This document shows positions 1-6,387 of a DNA stretch of 8,474 nucleotides, piece after piece. How positions within the stretch are numbered: position 1 is the first letter of the stretch; every line of letters begins with the position of its first letter. The notes below the pieces were generated by a model, which saw only the letters and a list, made by a program, of their open reading frames with translations, searched no databases and was not told where the DNA came from. A program made the translations under genes and the position numbers. The stretch comes from Anaerolineales bacterium (GTDB lineage: Bacteria > Chloroflexota > Anaerolineae > Anaerolineales > DRMV01), in assembly GCA_026985785.1 (NCBI GenBank), contig JALSPT010000196.1, positions 1 to 8,474 of the forward strand, given 5' to 3'.

Positions 1-14
1 GTAACACTGGCCAT
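1..14 (-). CDS. 5' end of an unidentified gene, cut by the window edge
   Basis: An ATG on the minus strand (14 to 12) opens a frame reading M-A-S-V before the window ends. A GAGGAG ribosome binding site lies at 26-21, six bases upstream of the ATG, which is ideal spacing and the main support for a real start. It follows the stop codon of the EamA-family gene by 47 bases on the same strand, and no terminator hairpin is visible between them, so it is probably the next gene of the same operon. Four residues are not enough to suggest a function. Confidence 0.5.
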
Positions 15-61
15 AAAACACTCCTCAAACAATCTTGACGGGAATCACAACAGCAAGCCCA

Positions 62-964
62 TTATACCTCATCCCCGGGATGAGTATGTCCAGGATCCAA
101 CTGGGCGACAATCATGCCCGCCAACATCAACATGGCGCCCGTAGCCTCCCGCAGGCTGACGGTTTCGCCCAACAACAGCGCGCCGCTTAGCAGCGCAAAC
201 ACGGTTTCCAGGCTCATGATGATGGCGGCATGGGCGGCGATGGCGTATTGCTGGGCGACGACCTGCAGTGTATAACCCACGCCGACCGACACCAACCCGC
301 CGTAAAGGATGGCCGGTAGCGCCTTTTGCAGGCCGCCAAGGGTCATGGTTTCCCATCCTGCAGCGACGATGGCGCTGAGCACGGCCACCACGGCAAACTG
401 CTGGGCGGCCAGCCGCAGGCTGTCGTGCCGGGCGGCCAGGTGTTCCACAAGCAGAACATGCACCGTCCAAAACAGCGCGCTGACCAACACCAAAAGATCG
501 CCCTTTTCCATGTGCCAGGCGCCGGTCACGCTCAGCAGGTAGAGCCCCGCCGTCGCCAGCAACGCCCCTACCCACACCATGCTGCCGTGCCGTTCACCCA
601 GCAACAAAGTACCCGCCACCGGCACCAGCACGACGTACAGCCCGGTGATGAATCCGGCTTTGCCCGCCGTGGTGTACACGATGCCGACCTGCTGGAACGA
701 GGCCGCGAGAAATAACACCAACCCCAGTAAGCCGCCACTGCGCAACGCTTGCCGCGAAATCCAGGCCACCGCCGTTGCATCAGGCATTCGACGCACGCGC
801 GCGTGGACAATGCCTGCCAGCGCACCTGCCCCCAGGGCAAAGCGCACTGCATTGAAGGTGAAAGGCTCAATGTAGGTCATGCCTGCTCGCTGCGCCACAA
901 AGCCCCCGCCCCACACCGCCGCGGTAATCAGCAGCAATCCGTTGGCAAGCCAGCGGCGGCTCAT
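62..964 (-). CDS. EamA/DMT-family membrane transporter
   Basis: A 300-residue polytopic inner-membrane protein, the normal length for two-repeat EamA (drug/metabolite transporter superfamily) proteins, which usually have ten transmembrane helices. The first repeat covers about residues 8-146 and ends in the family pattern TGLYVVLVPVAGTLLLGE (107-124). The second covers about 155-288 and has SLETVFALLSGALLLGE (251-267), the typical conserved penultimate segment. A short hydrophilic tail (HTHPGDEV) follows. Family members move amino acids, nucleotides, sugars or other metabolites, mostly outward, and the substrate cannot be read from sequence. The ATG lies four bases after the MalG-type permease stop, with only a weak GTAGGG-like ribosome site, so its translation is probably coupled to that gene. 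Its place at the end of an ABC sugar-import operon suggests a role with the same metabolite or a breakdown product, but that is inference. Confidence 0.88.
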   Translation of the reverse strand: MSRRWLANGLLLITAAVWGGGFVAQRAGMTYIEPFTFNAVRFALGAGALAGIVHARVRRMPDATAVAWISRQALRSGGLLGLVLFLAASFQQVGIVYTTAGKAGFITGLYVVLVPVAGTLLLGERHGSMVWVGALLATAGLYLLSVTGAWHMEKGDLLVLVSALFWTVHVLLVEHLAARHDSLRLAAQQFAVVAVLSAIVAAGWETMTLGGLQKALPAILYGGLVSVGVGYTLQVVAQQYAIAAHAAIIMSLETVFALLSGALLLGETVSLREATGAMLMLAGMIVAQLDPGHTHPGDEV

Positions 965-968
965 GGCC

Positions 969-1805
969 CTACTTCAGCCCAGAATGCAGGAAACTGCGGA
1001 TGAACTGCCGCTGGAAGAGCAGGAAGAGCAGCAACAGCGGTGCAATCACGATGATGGTCGCCGCCGAGAGCAGCGGCCAGCGGGCACCGATTTCGCCCAA
1101 CTGCGTGAAACGCACCAGGCCGATGGTCAGCGGGCGCGATTTGTCGCTCAGCGTGACCACCAGCGGCCACAGAAATTCGTTCCAGTGCCACGTCACCGAG
1201 GACAACGCGAACGCGATCAGGGTAGGGATGGAAGGCGGCAGGTAAATGTGCCACAGCAGTTGCCACCACGAACAGCCGTCCATCACACCGGCATCCACCA
1301 GGTCGCGCGGCACCTCCAAAAACGCCTGCCGCATCAGGAACGTGCCGAAAGCCGACCCGAAATAAGGCAGCGCCACCGCCAAGGTGGTATCAAACAGACC
1401 CAGTTTGCGGATGGTGGCGAAGTTGGGTACCAGCAGCGCCGCCGCGGGGATCATGAGTTGCAGCAGGATGAAGAAAAAGAGGAGTTTCTTGCCGCGAAAT
1501 TCCTGGTGAGCAAAAGCAAATCCCGCCAAGGTGATGGTCACCAGTTGGGCAACCAAGATCATGCCCACGATGATGATCGTGTTGCGGTAATAAATGGCAA
1601 ACGGCGCCAGGGAGAAGGCTTTGAGGTAATTGGCAAAGGTAAGATGGTGCCCGAACCAGACGTCGCCGCGCCCCAGCGGCTCGCTGGAGGGGCGAAAGGA
1701 CACCACAATCGCCCATACGATCAACGAAGCCCAGCCAAGCGCCAGCACGGCGGTGAGCAAATTGAGCAGGAAATTGGTAAGCCGTTTTCGCATTTTCGCG
1801 CCCAT
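969..1805 (-). CDS. Sugar-type ABC transporter permease, MalG/UgpE family
   Basis: A 278-residue inner-membrane subunit of a carbohydrate-uptake (CUT1) ABC importer, of usual MalG length and with six likely membrane spans. The EAA loop that docks on the ATPase is at about 171-190 (DAGVMDGCSWWQLLWHIYLP), with the canonical central D-G and closing proline; DAG replaces the usual EAA. WNEFLWPL (208-215) is a MalG-type signature. The start at 1805 is one base past the stop of the MalF-type gene and is preceded by a GGGAGGGGG ribosome site about nine bases away. An internal ATG four codons later (1793) is possible but poorly spaced. It pairs with the upstream permease to form the translocation channel. 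The substrate is unknown; the CUT1 family mostly takes oligosaccharides, glycerol-3-phosphate or similar polyols. Confidence 0.93.
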   Translation of the reverse strand: MGAKMRKRLTNFLLNLLTAVLALGWASLIVWAIVVSFRPSSEPLGRGDVWFGHHLTFANYLKAFSLAPFAIYYRNTIIIVGMILVAQLVTITLAGFAFAHQEFRGKKLLFFFILLQLMIPAAALLVPNFATIRKLGLFDTTLAVALPYFGSAFGTFLMRQAFLEVPRDLVDAGVMDGCSWWQLLWHIYLPPSIPTLIAFALSSVTWHWNEFLWPLVVTLSDKSRPLTIGLVRFTQLGEIGARWPLLSAATIIVIAPLLLLFLLFQRQFIRSFLHSGLK

Positions 1806-1806
1806 G

Positions 1807-2715
1807 TCAGGCCCCCTCCCGTTCCGAAAGCAGGAAATTGGTCACGGTAATGGCCAGCATGATGACGATCAGCACCACCGTCAACGCCGAGGCCAGGCCG
1901 ACGTTTTGGTCTTCGAAACGCACCTGCCACAAATAATAGAGCAGCACCGAACTGGACTGACTGGGGCCGCCCTGGGTAAGGACGAAGATGTGGTCCACAA
2001 CTTGAAAAGCGTCGATGACCGCGATGGTGGAGACGAACAAGGTCGTCCGCCGCAAAAGGGGAAACGCAATTTTCCACAACTGGGTCCACCAACTGGCGCC
2101 GTCGATGGACGCGGCCTCGAAAACATCCTGTGGCAGGTTTTGCAGCCCGGCGAGGTAGAAAATCATCAGGTAGCCGGCTTGCTTCCACACGGCGACGATC
2201 ATCACCGCCAAGAGCGCCAGGTGGGGGTTGCCCAGCCAGTTTTGCGGGCCGTGATAGCCCAAACTTTGCAGGAAAGTGTTGAACAACCCGTAGTCGGGCG
2301 TGAAGAAGAACATCCAGATGGTGGCCGCGCTGACCATCGGCAGGATGGTAGGGTAGAAGAACGACAACCGCGCCAGGCCGATGCCTTTCACCGCCCGATT
2401 GACTAAGAGGGCAAAAAGAAACGCCAAAACGATGCTGGCCGGCACCGTGCCGAGCACATAAATAGCCGTGTTACGCAGCACCTCGTGGAAATCCGCGCTG
2501 GTAAGCAATTGGCGGTAGTTACCCAGGCCAATGAAGGTGGGCGTGCGAAATTTAGCAATGTTGAGGTACTGCCGAAAGAAACTGGTATAAATAGCCTGGA
2601 CGGTCGGCCACGCCGTAAACACCAGCACGATGAGCAACGTCGGGGAAATCAGCACGTAAGGCAGCCAAGCCGGGGCTTTGCGGCTACGGCGGAGGGGGGG
2701 AGAAACGGCGGTCAT
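1807..2715 (-). CDS. Sugar-type ABC transporter permease, MalF/UgpA family
   Basis: A 302-residue inner-membrane permease of a CUT1 ABC importer. After a short basic N-terminus (RRSRK, 9-13), the first span is about 18-40. The EAA loop is textbook: EAASIDGASWWTQLWKIAFP at 200-219, with EAA at 200-202, DGA at 205-207 and the conserved proline at 219. The frame is open much farther upstream, into the binding-protein gene (to 2943), but the chosen ATG at 2715 has an AGGAG ribosome site seven bases upstream and gives the family's usual length and N-terminus. It lies 92 bases after the binding-protein stop, and that gap is mostly filled by a hairpin. It should form a heterodimer with the MalG-type protein, which starts one base after its stop. 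No ATPase gene accompanies the pair in this window; many CUT1 systems borrow a shared MalK/MsmX-like ATPase encoded elsewhere. Confidence 0.94.
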   Translation of the reverse strand: MTAVSPPLRRSRKAPAWLPYVLISPTLLIVLVFTAWPTVQAIYTSFFRQYLNIAKFRTPTFIGLGNYRQLLTSADFHEVLRNTAIYVLGTVPASIVLAFLFALLVNRAVKGIGLARLSFFYPTILPMVSAATIWMFFFTPDYGLFNTFLQSLGYHGPQNWLGNPHLALLAVMIVAVWKQAGYLMIFYLAGLQNLPQDVFEAASIDGASWWTQLWKIAFPLLRRTTLFVSTIAVIDAFQVVDHIFVLTQGGPSQSSSVLLYYLWQVRFEDQNVGLASALTVVLIVIMLAITVTNFLLSEREGA

Positions 2716-2747
2716 AGCAGGGCTCCTCGTGGCGGGGAACCGAGAAC

Positions 2748-2792
2748 GGAAAGACAAAAGCGGGGAAGCCGACAGCGCGTCGACTTCCCCGC
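2748..2792 (-). terminator. Intra-operon hairpin with T-rich tail, probable partial terminator
   Basis: GCGGGGAAG at 2760-2768 pairs perfectly with CTTCCCCGC at 2784-2792 (9 bp). After one mismatch, CGAC (2770-2773) pairs with GTCG (2779-2782) around a five-base loop. On the minus strand the stem is followed directly by TTTTGTCTTT, as in a rho-independent terminator. It begins 15 bases after the binding-protein stop and lies before the permease start, so it would act as a leaky terminator or as a 3' barrier protecting the upstream mRNA. That is a known way to make more binding protein than permease. The structure is seen directly; the role is inferred. Confidence 0.72.
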
Positions 2793-2807
2793 CCTTAGAC
2801 GCAAGGA

Positions 2808-4199
2808 CTACTTGAACATCGCCAAGGCCTCGTCGGCCTCCTTCTGAGCCTGCTTCATGGCTTCCTCGGGCGTCATTTCGCCGTTGTAAGCCGCTTGCAG
2901 GTATTTGTGGAAGATGTTGCGCACTTTGCCCAGATTCATGCACGAGAGTTCGGCACCGGCGTATTGCAGCATATCCTTGATTTGCCCGGCTTGAGGCACC
3001 TTTTGGATGTAGGCCTTCATCGCGTCGGTGTCATAGGCGCTCTTGCGGGCGGCAATGTAGCCGGTCTGGATGCTGAAATCGGCGGCATACTTGGGCTGGG
3101 TAACGAACTGGATGAACTTCCAGGCGGCTTGCTGCTCCTCCGGCGAAACGCCTTTGAGGATGTAGAAGTTACCGCCGCCGGTCACGGTGGCGTAAGTGCC
3201 CGGCTGCTTGCCCGGCACGGCCATCACGCCAACCTTGAAATTGGCTTGCTTGAGAATACCGCGCAGACTGCCGCTGGAGTGCACGATCATCGCCGCCGCG
3301 CCCTTGGCGAAGTCTGCTGGGGCATTGCCCCAGTTCTTCTGTACGCCCTCGGGCATAGCATGGTACTTGTGCGAGAGGTCGATGTAGAACTGCACGGCCT
3401 CGATCACCTTGGGGTCGTCGAAAGCCACCTCGGTGGGCGACTTGATGATATTCTGGCCGTTGCCAATAGCCAGCGGTTGGAACAGCCAGTAAGGCCATCC
3501 CGAAGGCCATTCAATGCCCCAGCGCTTGTCGGGGATGGTGAGTTTCTGCGCGGCTTCGGCCAGCGCCTGCCAACTATCCGGCGGCTGAATGCCTTCCTGC
3601 TCGAACAGGTCGGCGTTGTAATACAGCGTCACCACACTGCGCTGGAAGGGGATGCTCCAAATCTTGCCGTCGTATTTGGAGTTGGCCATGAAAGCCGGGA
3701 AGAAGTCGTCGATGTAAGCCTGGCCATCGGGAGAGGCTTTGATGAAATCGTCCAACGGGATGATGTAATCGGCATTTACCAGGTCGTACAGGTCGGCGGC
3801 CAGCATCACGGCCAGCGCGGGGGGCTTGCCGCCGCCCTCGATGGTGGTCTGGATGGTAGTCTTGACATCGCCGTAACCACCCGCGAACACCGGCTTGACG
3901 GTGATGTTGGGATACTGCTTCTCGAAGTCGGCAATGTAGCCCTTGAGGATCTTGGCAATCGGGGCATCCACGGCCACCGGGTAGTACACCTCAATAGTGA
4001 CGGGCTTGGCAGGTGCCTCGGTGGCGGCGGGCGCTTCGGTGGCCGCGGGGGCTTCCGTAGCCGCGGGCGCCTTGGTGGCCGCAGGTGCCTGGGTGGCAGC
4101 GGGCGCGGCGGTCGGCGTGGCTTTCTGCCCACACCCCGCCAATGCCATGCTCAGCACCAGCAGCAAGGCAACAAAGTACACAACGGTCTTTCGGGTCAT
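2808..4199 (-). CDS. Sugar-type ABC transporter solute-binding lipoprotein (family 1)
   Basis: A 463-residue extracytoplasmic binding protein for the CUT1 importer encoded just downstream. Residues 1-22 form a lipoprotein signal peptide (MTRK, then a hydrophobic run) ending in the lipobox L-A-G-C with the lipidated cysteine at 23. A low-complexity Ala/Pro/Thr linker (about 24-66) tethers the globular domain to the membrane. The mature domain reads as an extracellular binding protein family 1: VTIEVYYPV as first strand, DFEKQYPNITVKPVF (about 91-105), a stretch with SIPFQRSVVTLYYNADLFEQEG, and a late segment with PEEQQAAWKFIQFVT. The start at 4199 is chosen because it has a GGAGG site six bases upstream and begins the signal peptide cleanly; an upstream in-frame ATG at 4301 would add 34 residues ahead of the signal. 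The ligand is unknown. It is first in a minus-strand operon divergent from the GntR-type regulator. Confidence 0.94.
   Translation of the reverse strand: MTRKTVVYFVALLLVLSMALAGCGQKATPTAAPAATQAPAATKAPAATEAPAATEAPAATEAPAKPVTIEVYYPVAVDAPIAKILKGYIADFEKQYPNITVKPVFAGGYGDVKTTIQTTIEGGGKPPALAVMLAADLYDLVNADYIIPLDDFIKASPDGQAYIDDFFPAFMANSKYDGKIWSIPFQRSVVTLYYNADLFEQEGIQPPDSWQALAEAAQKLTIPDKRWGIEWPSGWPYWLFQPLAIGNGQNIIKSPTEVAFDDPKVIEAVQFYIDLSHKYHAMPEGVQKNWGNAPADFAKGAAAMIVHSSGSLRGILKQANFKVGVMAVPGKQPGTYATVTGGGNFYILKGVSPEEQQAAWKFIQFVTQPKYAADFSIQTGYIAARKSAYDTDAMKAYIQKVPQAGQIKDMLQYAGAELSCMNLGKVRNIFHKYLQAAYNGEMTPEEAMKQAQKEADEALAMFK
4017..4106 (-). repeat. Five 18-base tandem units encoding APAAT[Q/K/E]
   Basis: Within the binding-protein linker (residues 32-61), five consecutive six-residue units read APAATQ, APAATK and then APAATE three times, followed by a partial APAKP. 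At DNA level the units are similar but not identical, differing mainly at third codon positions, so the repeat has been kept at protein level rather than freshly duplicated. Such Ala/Pro/Thr spacers after the lipidated cysteine are frequent in Chloroflexota binding proteins and act as flexible tethers. Confidence 0.85.
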
Positions 4200-4227
4200 A
4201 GCAAACCTCCATGGGATGAAACGGTTT

Positions 4228-4244
4228 TGCCGAATGGCTCGGCA
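4228..4244 (-). other. Small hairpin in the leader of the binding-protein mRNA
   Basis: TGCCGA (4228-4233) and TCGGCA (4239-4244) form a perfect six-base inverted repeat with a five-base loop. It ends 28 bases upstream of the binding-protein start codon and does not cover the GGAGG ribosome site. It could stabilise the 5' end of the message or be a protein-binding site. It has no T-run and so is not a terminator. Confidence 0.4.
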
Positions 4245-4257
4245 GCATACATTGGCC

Positions 4258-4294
4258 ATTTTACTCAATAACGCGGCGCCAAAAGAGGTGACAA
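4258..4294 (-). promoter_or_regulatory. Candidate promoter of the minus-strand sugar-transporter operon
   Basis: Read on the minus strand, TTGTCA (4294-4289) matches the -35 consensus at five of six bases, and TATTGA (4270-4265) follows after an 18-base spacer as a weak -10. A better -10 hexamer, TAAAAT (4263-4258), lies just downstream but lacks a good -35. Another TAAAAT is at 4334-4329. The exact start site is therefore uncertain. The region overlaps an inverted repeat that could be an operator. Confidence 0.3.
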
Positions 4295-4309
4295 ACGTCA
4301 CGCTTTGGC
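4278..4309. promoter_or_regulatory. Nested inverted repeat, possible operator
   Basis: An inner perfect repeat GTGAC-AAAC-GTCAC (4288-4301) is flanked, nearly concentrically, by GCCAAA (4278-4283) and TTTGGC (4304-4309). The inner repeat covers the candidate minus-strand -35 box (TTGTCA, 4294-4289), the usual place for a repressor to block transcription. The divergent GntR/UTRA protein is the obvious candidate ligand-responsive binder, but its sites normally have other core sequences, so a different regulator (for example LacI-type) is equally possible. Confidence 0.42.
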
Positions 4310-4410
4310 CGCTTCACTGGCAGAGAGAATTTTACCGCATGATTAGGATTTGAGGTAAAGTCCTTTGCTTCCGCATCGCCGGGCATTTTTCACGAATCCA
4401 TTCAACCTAC

Positions 4411-4439
4411 TTGCGGGAGGGGAAAATGTGTGCTAAAGT
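4411..4439 (+). promoter_or_regulatory. Candidate promoter of the GntR-type regulator gene
   Basis: TTGCGG (4411-4416) and TAAAGT (4434-4439) are separated by exactly 17 bases and match the sigma-70 -35 and -10 boxes at three and four positions. They lie about 50 bases upstream of the regulator start codon. The -10 box overlaps the AAGTGG arm of the adjacent inverted repeat, which would suit autorepression. The match is weak and rests on spacing and context. Confidence 0.32.
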
Positions 4440-4457
4440 GGAAACGTCTGACCACTT
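4436..4457. promoter_or_regulatory. Inverted repeat AAGTGG-N10-CCACTT, possible autoregulatory operator
   Basis: Perfect six-base arms lie 30 bases upstream of the regulator start codon and overlap its candidate -10 box. The arms AGTGG/CCACT resemble those of sites described for HutC-subfamily GntR regulators such as DasR (AGTGGTCTAGACCACT, from memory), but the spacer here is 10 rather than 6 bases. A second, offset small palindrome GTC-T-GAC (4446-4452) lies inside. Binding by the neighbouring regulator is inferred from family and position. Confidence 0.45.
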
Positions 4458-4487
4458 CCTTTTTCTCTGTGTAACAAGGACAAGCCT

Positions 4488-5216
4488 ATGCCGGGTCGTT
4501 CACCTTCGCTGGCCGAACGGTTGGAGAAAACCCTCCGCCGCCGCATTCGTAGGGGGGAATATCCTCCCGGAAGCCGCCTCCCCTCGGAAAGCGAACTGGC
4601 CGAATCCTTTGGCGTCAGCCGCGCCACCGTGCGCACCGCGCTGGCCAAACTGGCCGCGCAAGGGGTGGTCATGCGCCGCCAGGGGGACGGCACCTACGTC
4701 AACGCCCACATCCACCGCGTCAACGCCCATATGGGCAGCGTGTGGGATTTTACCCGCCTAATCGAAAGCAATGGTCGCGTGCCGTCCATTCAGGTGGTGG
4801 CGCGCGAAGAGCGCCCCGCGACCGAACAAGAAGCCCTCGCCCTGGATATCGCGCCGGGCGAGGGTTTGCTTTCAATCTACCGTCTCTTTTTGGCCGATGA
4901 GCAACCGGTCATTTTGGCCTGTAACCTTTTCCCGGTGGCGCTGTTCGGCGATGCCGTGCAAGCACTGGACGGCTCGCTGCCCATCCGCGAGATGCTCCGC
5001 TTCTATGCCAGGCGGGAGATCGCATTCACCATCACCACCGTCCACGCCATCGCCCTACCGGAAGAAGCCGCGGAACATCTAAATCGCCCGGCAGGGGAAC
5101 CTCTGCTGGCGCTGGACGTCACTTTTTACGGGCGGGACGACGTCCCCCTCACCATCGGGCACAGTTTCTTCGACGACCACGCTTTGCGCTTGAGCCTGGT
5201 ACAAGGTTGGTCGTAA
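4488..5216 (+). CDS. GntR-family transcriptional regulator with UTRA domain (HutC subfamily)
   Basis: A 242-residue DNA-binding regulator, typical of the HutC subfamily. The winged helix-turn-helix covers about 7-72: the segment YPPGSRLPSESELAESFGVS leads into the recognition helix around SRATVRTALAKL, and the wing ends in the hallmark GDGTYV (66-71). The C-terminal UTRA ligand-sensing domain spans about 92-236, with ARREIAFTITTVHAIALP, PLLALDVTFYG and a closing SFFDDHALRLSL stretch. UTRA domains bind small effectors such as sugar phosphates, histidine derivatives or fatty acids; the effector here is not readable. The ATG has an AAGGA site seven bases upstream. It is first on the plus strand, 22 bases before the importer permease, so it is likely in that operon, and it diverges from the sugar-transporter operon. 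It is probably a local repressor released by substrate, acting on one or both directions. Confidence 0.94.
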   Translation: MPGRSPSLAERLEKTLRRRIRRGEYPPGSRLPSESELAESFGVSRATVRTALAKLAAQGVVMRRQGDGTYVNAHIHRVNAHMGSVWDFTRLIESNGRVPSIQVVAREERPATEQEALALDIAPGEGLLSIYRLFLADEQPVILACNLFPVALFGDAVQALDGSLPIREMLRFYARREIAFTITTVHAIALPEEAAEHLNRPAGEPLLALDVTFYGRDDVPLTIGHSFFDDHALRLSLVQGWS

Positions 5217-5238
5217 CCCCGCAGGCAAGGAGGCCCTC

Positions 5239-6387
5239 GTGCGTTTGCGTATTCCGTGGGATGCCCTCTTCGATGCTTTGCTACCTCTGATCGCAACCGC
5301 CTTGGCGTTGCTGGTGGGCGCGGTGATGTTACTGTTCCTCAAGGTCAACCCCTTGACCGGCTACGCGGCGCTGGTGGAAGGTGCTTTTGGCAGTCCCAAC
5401 GCGATCGCCGAGACCCTGGTCAAGGCCACACCGTTGCTCCTGGTCGGATTAGGCATCTGCATCTCCTTCCAGGGCAACGTCCTCAACATCGGCGGCGAAG
5501 GACAGATGATCGTAGGGGCTATTTTGGGCACCCTGGTCGGTCTGACGCTCACCGATTGGCCCGGCTGGCTGGTGATCACTTTGGCGATGACGGCCGGTTT
5601 TGTCGGCGGGGCGATTTGGGGCGGCATTCCTGGGGTATTGCGGGCGTATTTCAACGTCAACGAGATCTTGAGCACCATCATGATGAACGCCATCGCCGTA
5701 CAGTTGATGAATTACTTGCTGCGCGGCCCGATGCTCGACCCCGCTCAGGCCTCTCGAGCGTCCAAAATCCCCCAAACCGCGCGTCTGCCCGCGGCCTTTC
5801 GCTTGCCTCGATGGGTGCCGACGCGGTTGCATTTGGGGGTGCTCCTGGCCTTGGTGCTGGCCATTGTGGTGTACGTTTTCCTCTGGCGGACGGTATGGGG
5901 CTACCGCATCCGTGCGGTGGGCAAGAACCCCAATGCTTCCCGCTATGCCGGCATCCCGGTCAAGCGCTACATGGTGCTGGCACTGCTGCTCAGCGGCGCG
6001 TTTGCCGGGCTGGCGGGGGTGGTGCAGGTGTACGGGGTGAATTACCGCATGATCACCGACGGCTCGGCCACCGGCTTTACCGGCGGGGCAGGCTTCAACG
6101 GCATCGTAGCGGCACTGTTCGGCCATCTGCACCCCATCGGCACGATACCGGCTTCGATTCTGTTCGGGGCATTGCTGGTTGGAGCCAACAAGATGCAGCG
6201 GGTGGCGCAGGTGCCCTCGGCGTTGATCACCGCCCTCAACGGCTTGGTAGTGGTGTTCGTGGTCAGCAGCGAGATCTGGCGGCGGCGACGCGAGCGCCAG
6301 CACCTCGGGCAGGTCAAAGCCGCCGAAGCAGCCATGGAAGACGCGTCACCTCCTCCTCCCCCCAACCATGAGGAGATGCAGCCATGA
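5239..6387 (+). CDS. ABC transporter permease, nucleoside/simple-sugar type (NupP/YufP-like)
   Basis: A 382-residue membrane permease of the BPD_transp_2 family, the first of the two channel subunits of a BMP-type importer. Key features in order: KVNPLTGYAALVEGAFGSP (35-53), then NIGGEGQM (83-90), the family hallmark, then NVNEILSTIMMN (139-150), the conserved cytoplasmic loop RAVGKNPNASRYAGI (225-239) that contacts the ATPase, and GFNGIVAALFG (285-295). Eight to ten spans are likely. The C-terminus after 347 is a basic, then acidic and proline-rich cytoplasmic tail (RRRRERQ, PPPPP). The start is GTG, supported by a near-perfect AAGGAGG site five bases upstream; an ATG start is lacking nearby. 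Its stop shares ATGA with the next permease. Characterised relatives import nucleosides, and close families import ribose-like sugars, so the substrate class is inferred. Confidence 0.93.
   Translation: MRLRIPWDALFDALLPLIATALALLVGAVMLLFLKVNPLTGYAALVEGAFGSPNAIAETLVKATPLLLVGLGICISFQGNVLNIGGEGQMIVGAILGTLVGLTLTDWPGWLVITLAMTAGFVGGAIWGGIPGVLRAYFNVNEILSTIMMNAIAVQLMNYLLRGPMLDPAQASRASKIPQTARLPAAFRLPRWVPTRLHLGVLLALVLAIVVYVFLWRTVWGYRIRAVGKNPNASRYAGIPVKRYMVLALLLSGAFAGLAGVVQVYGVNYRMITDGSATGFTGGAGFNGIVAALFGHLHPIGTIPASILFGALLVGANKMQRVAQVPSALITALNGLVVVFVVSSEIWRRRRERQHLGQVKAAEAAMEDASPPPPPNHEEMQP

Noticed and set aside
879..1850. A 323-codon plus-strand frame across the MalG-type permease gene
   Set aside because: Its product is a hydrophilic Gln/Arg/His-rich string typical of a reversed membrane-protein gene, with no domain and no ribosome site; the minus strand carries the EAA-loop permease.
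2716..2943. N-terminal extension of the MalF-type permease back into the binding-protein gene
   Set aside because: The ATG at 2715 has the AGGAG site and gives family-typical length. The extension would overlap the upstream gene by over 130 bases and shows no domain.
4017..4106. Tandem units considered as a minisatellite or CRISPR-like repeat
   Set aside because: The units are in-frame coding repeats of a protein linker with no unique spacers and with drift at third codon positions.
2895..4271. A 458-codon open frame on the plus strand antisense to the sugar-binding lipoprotein gene
   Set aside because: It is rich in Gly, Arg, His and Val with no recognisable domain. The opposite strand encodes a clear binding protein with lipobox and ribosome site. 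High GC explains the absence of stops.
4331..4359. TTTACC-N17-GGTAAA inverted repeat in the divergent region
   Set aside because: The arms are only six AT-leaning bases with a long spacer and overlap no well-placed promoter element; such matches are expected by chance in this length.
5256..6371. A 371-codon plus-strand frame overlapping the first nucleoside-type permease in another frame
   Set aside because: Arg/Gly/His-rich shadow sequence; the permease frame has family signatures and a strong ribosome site.
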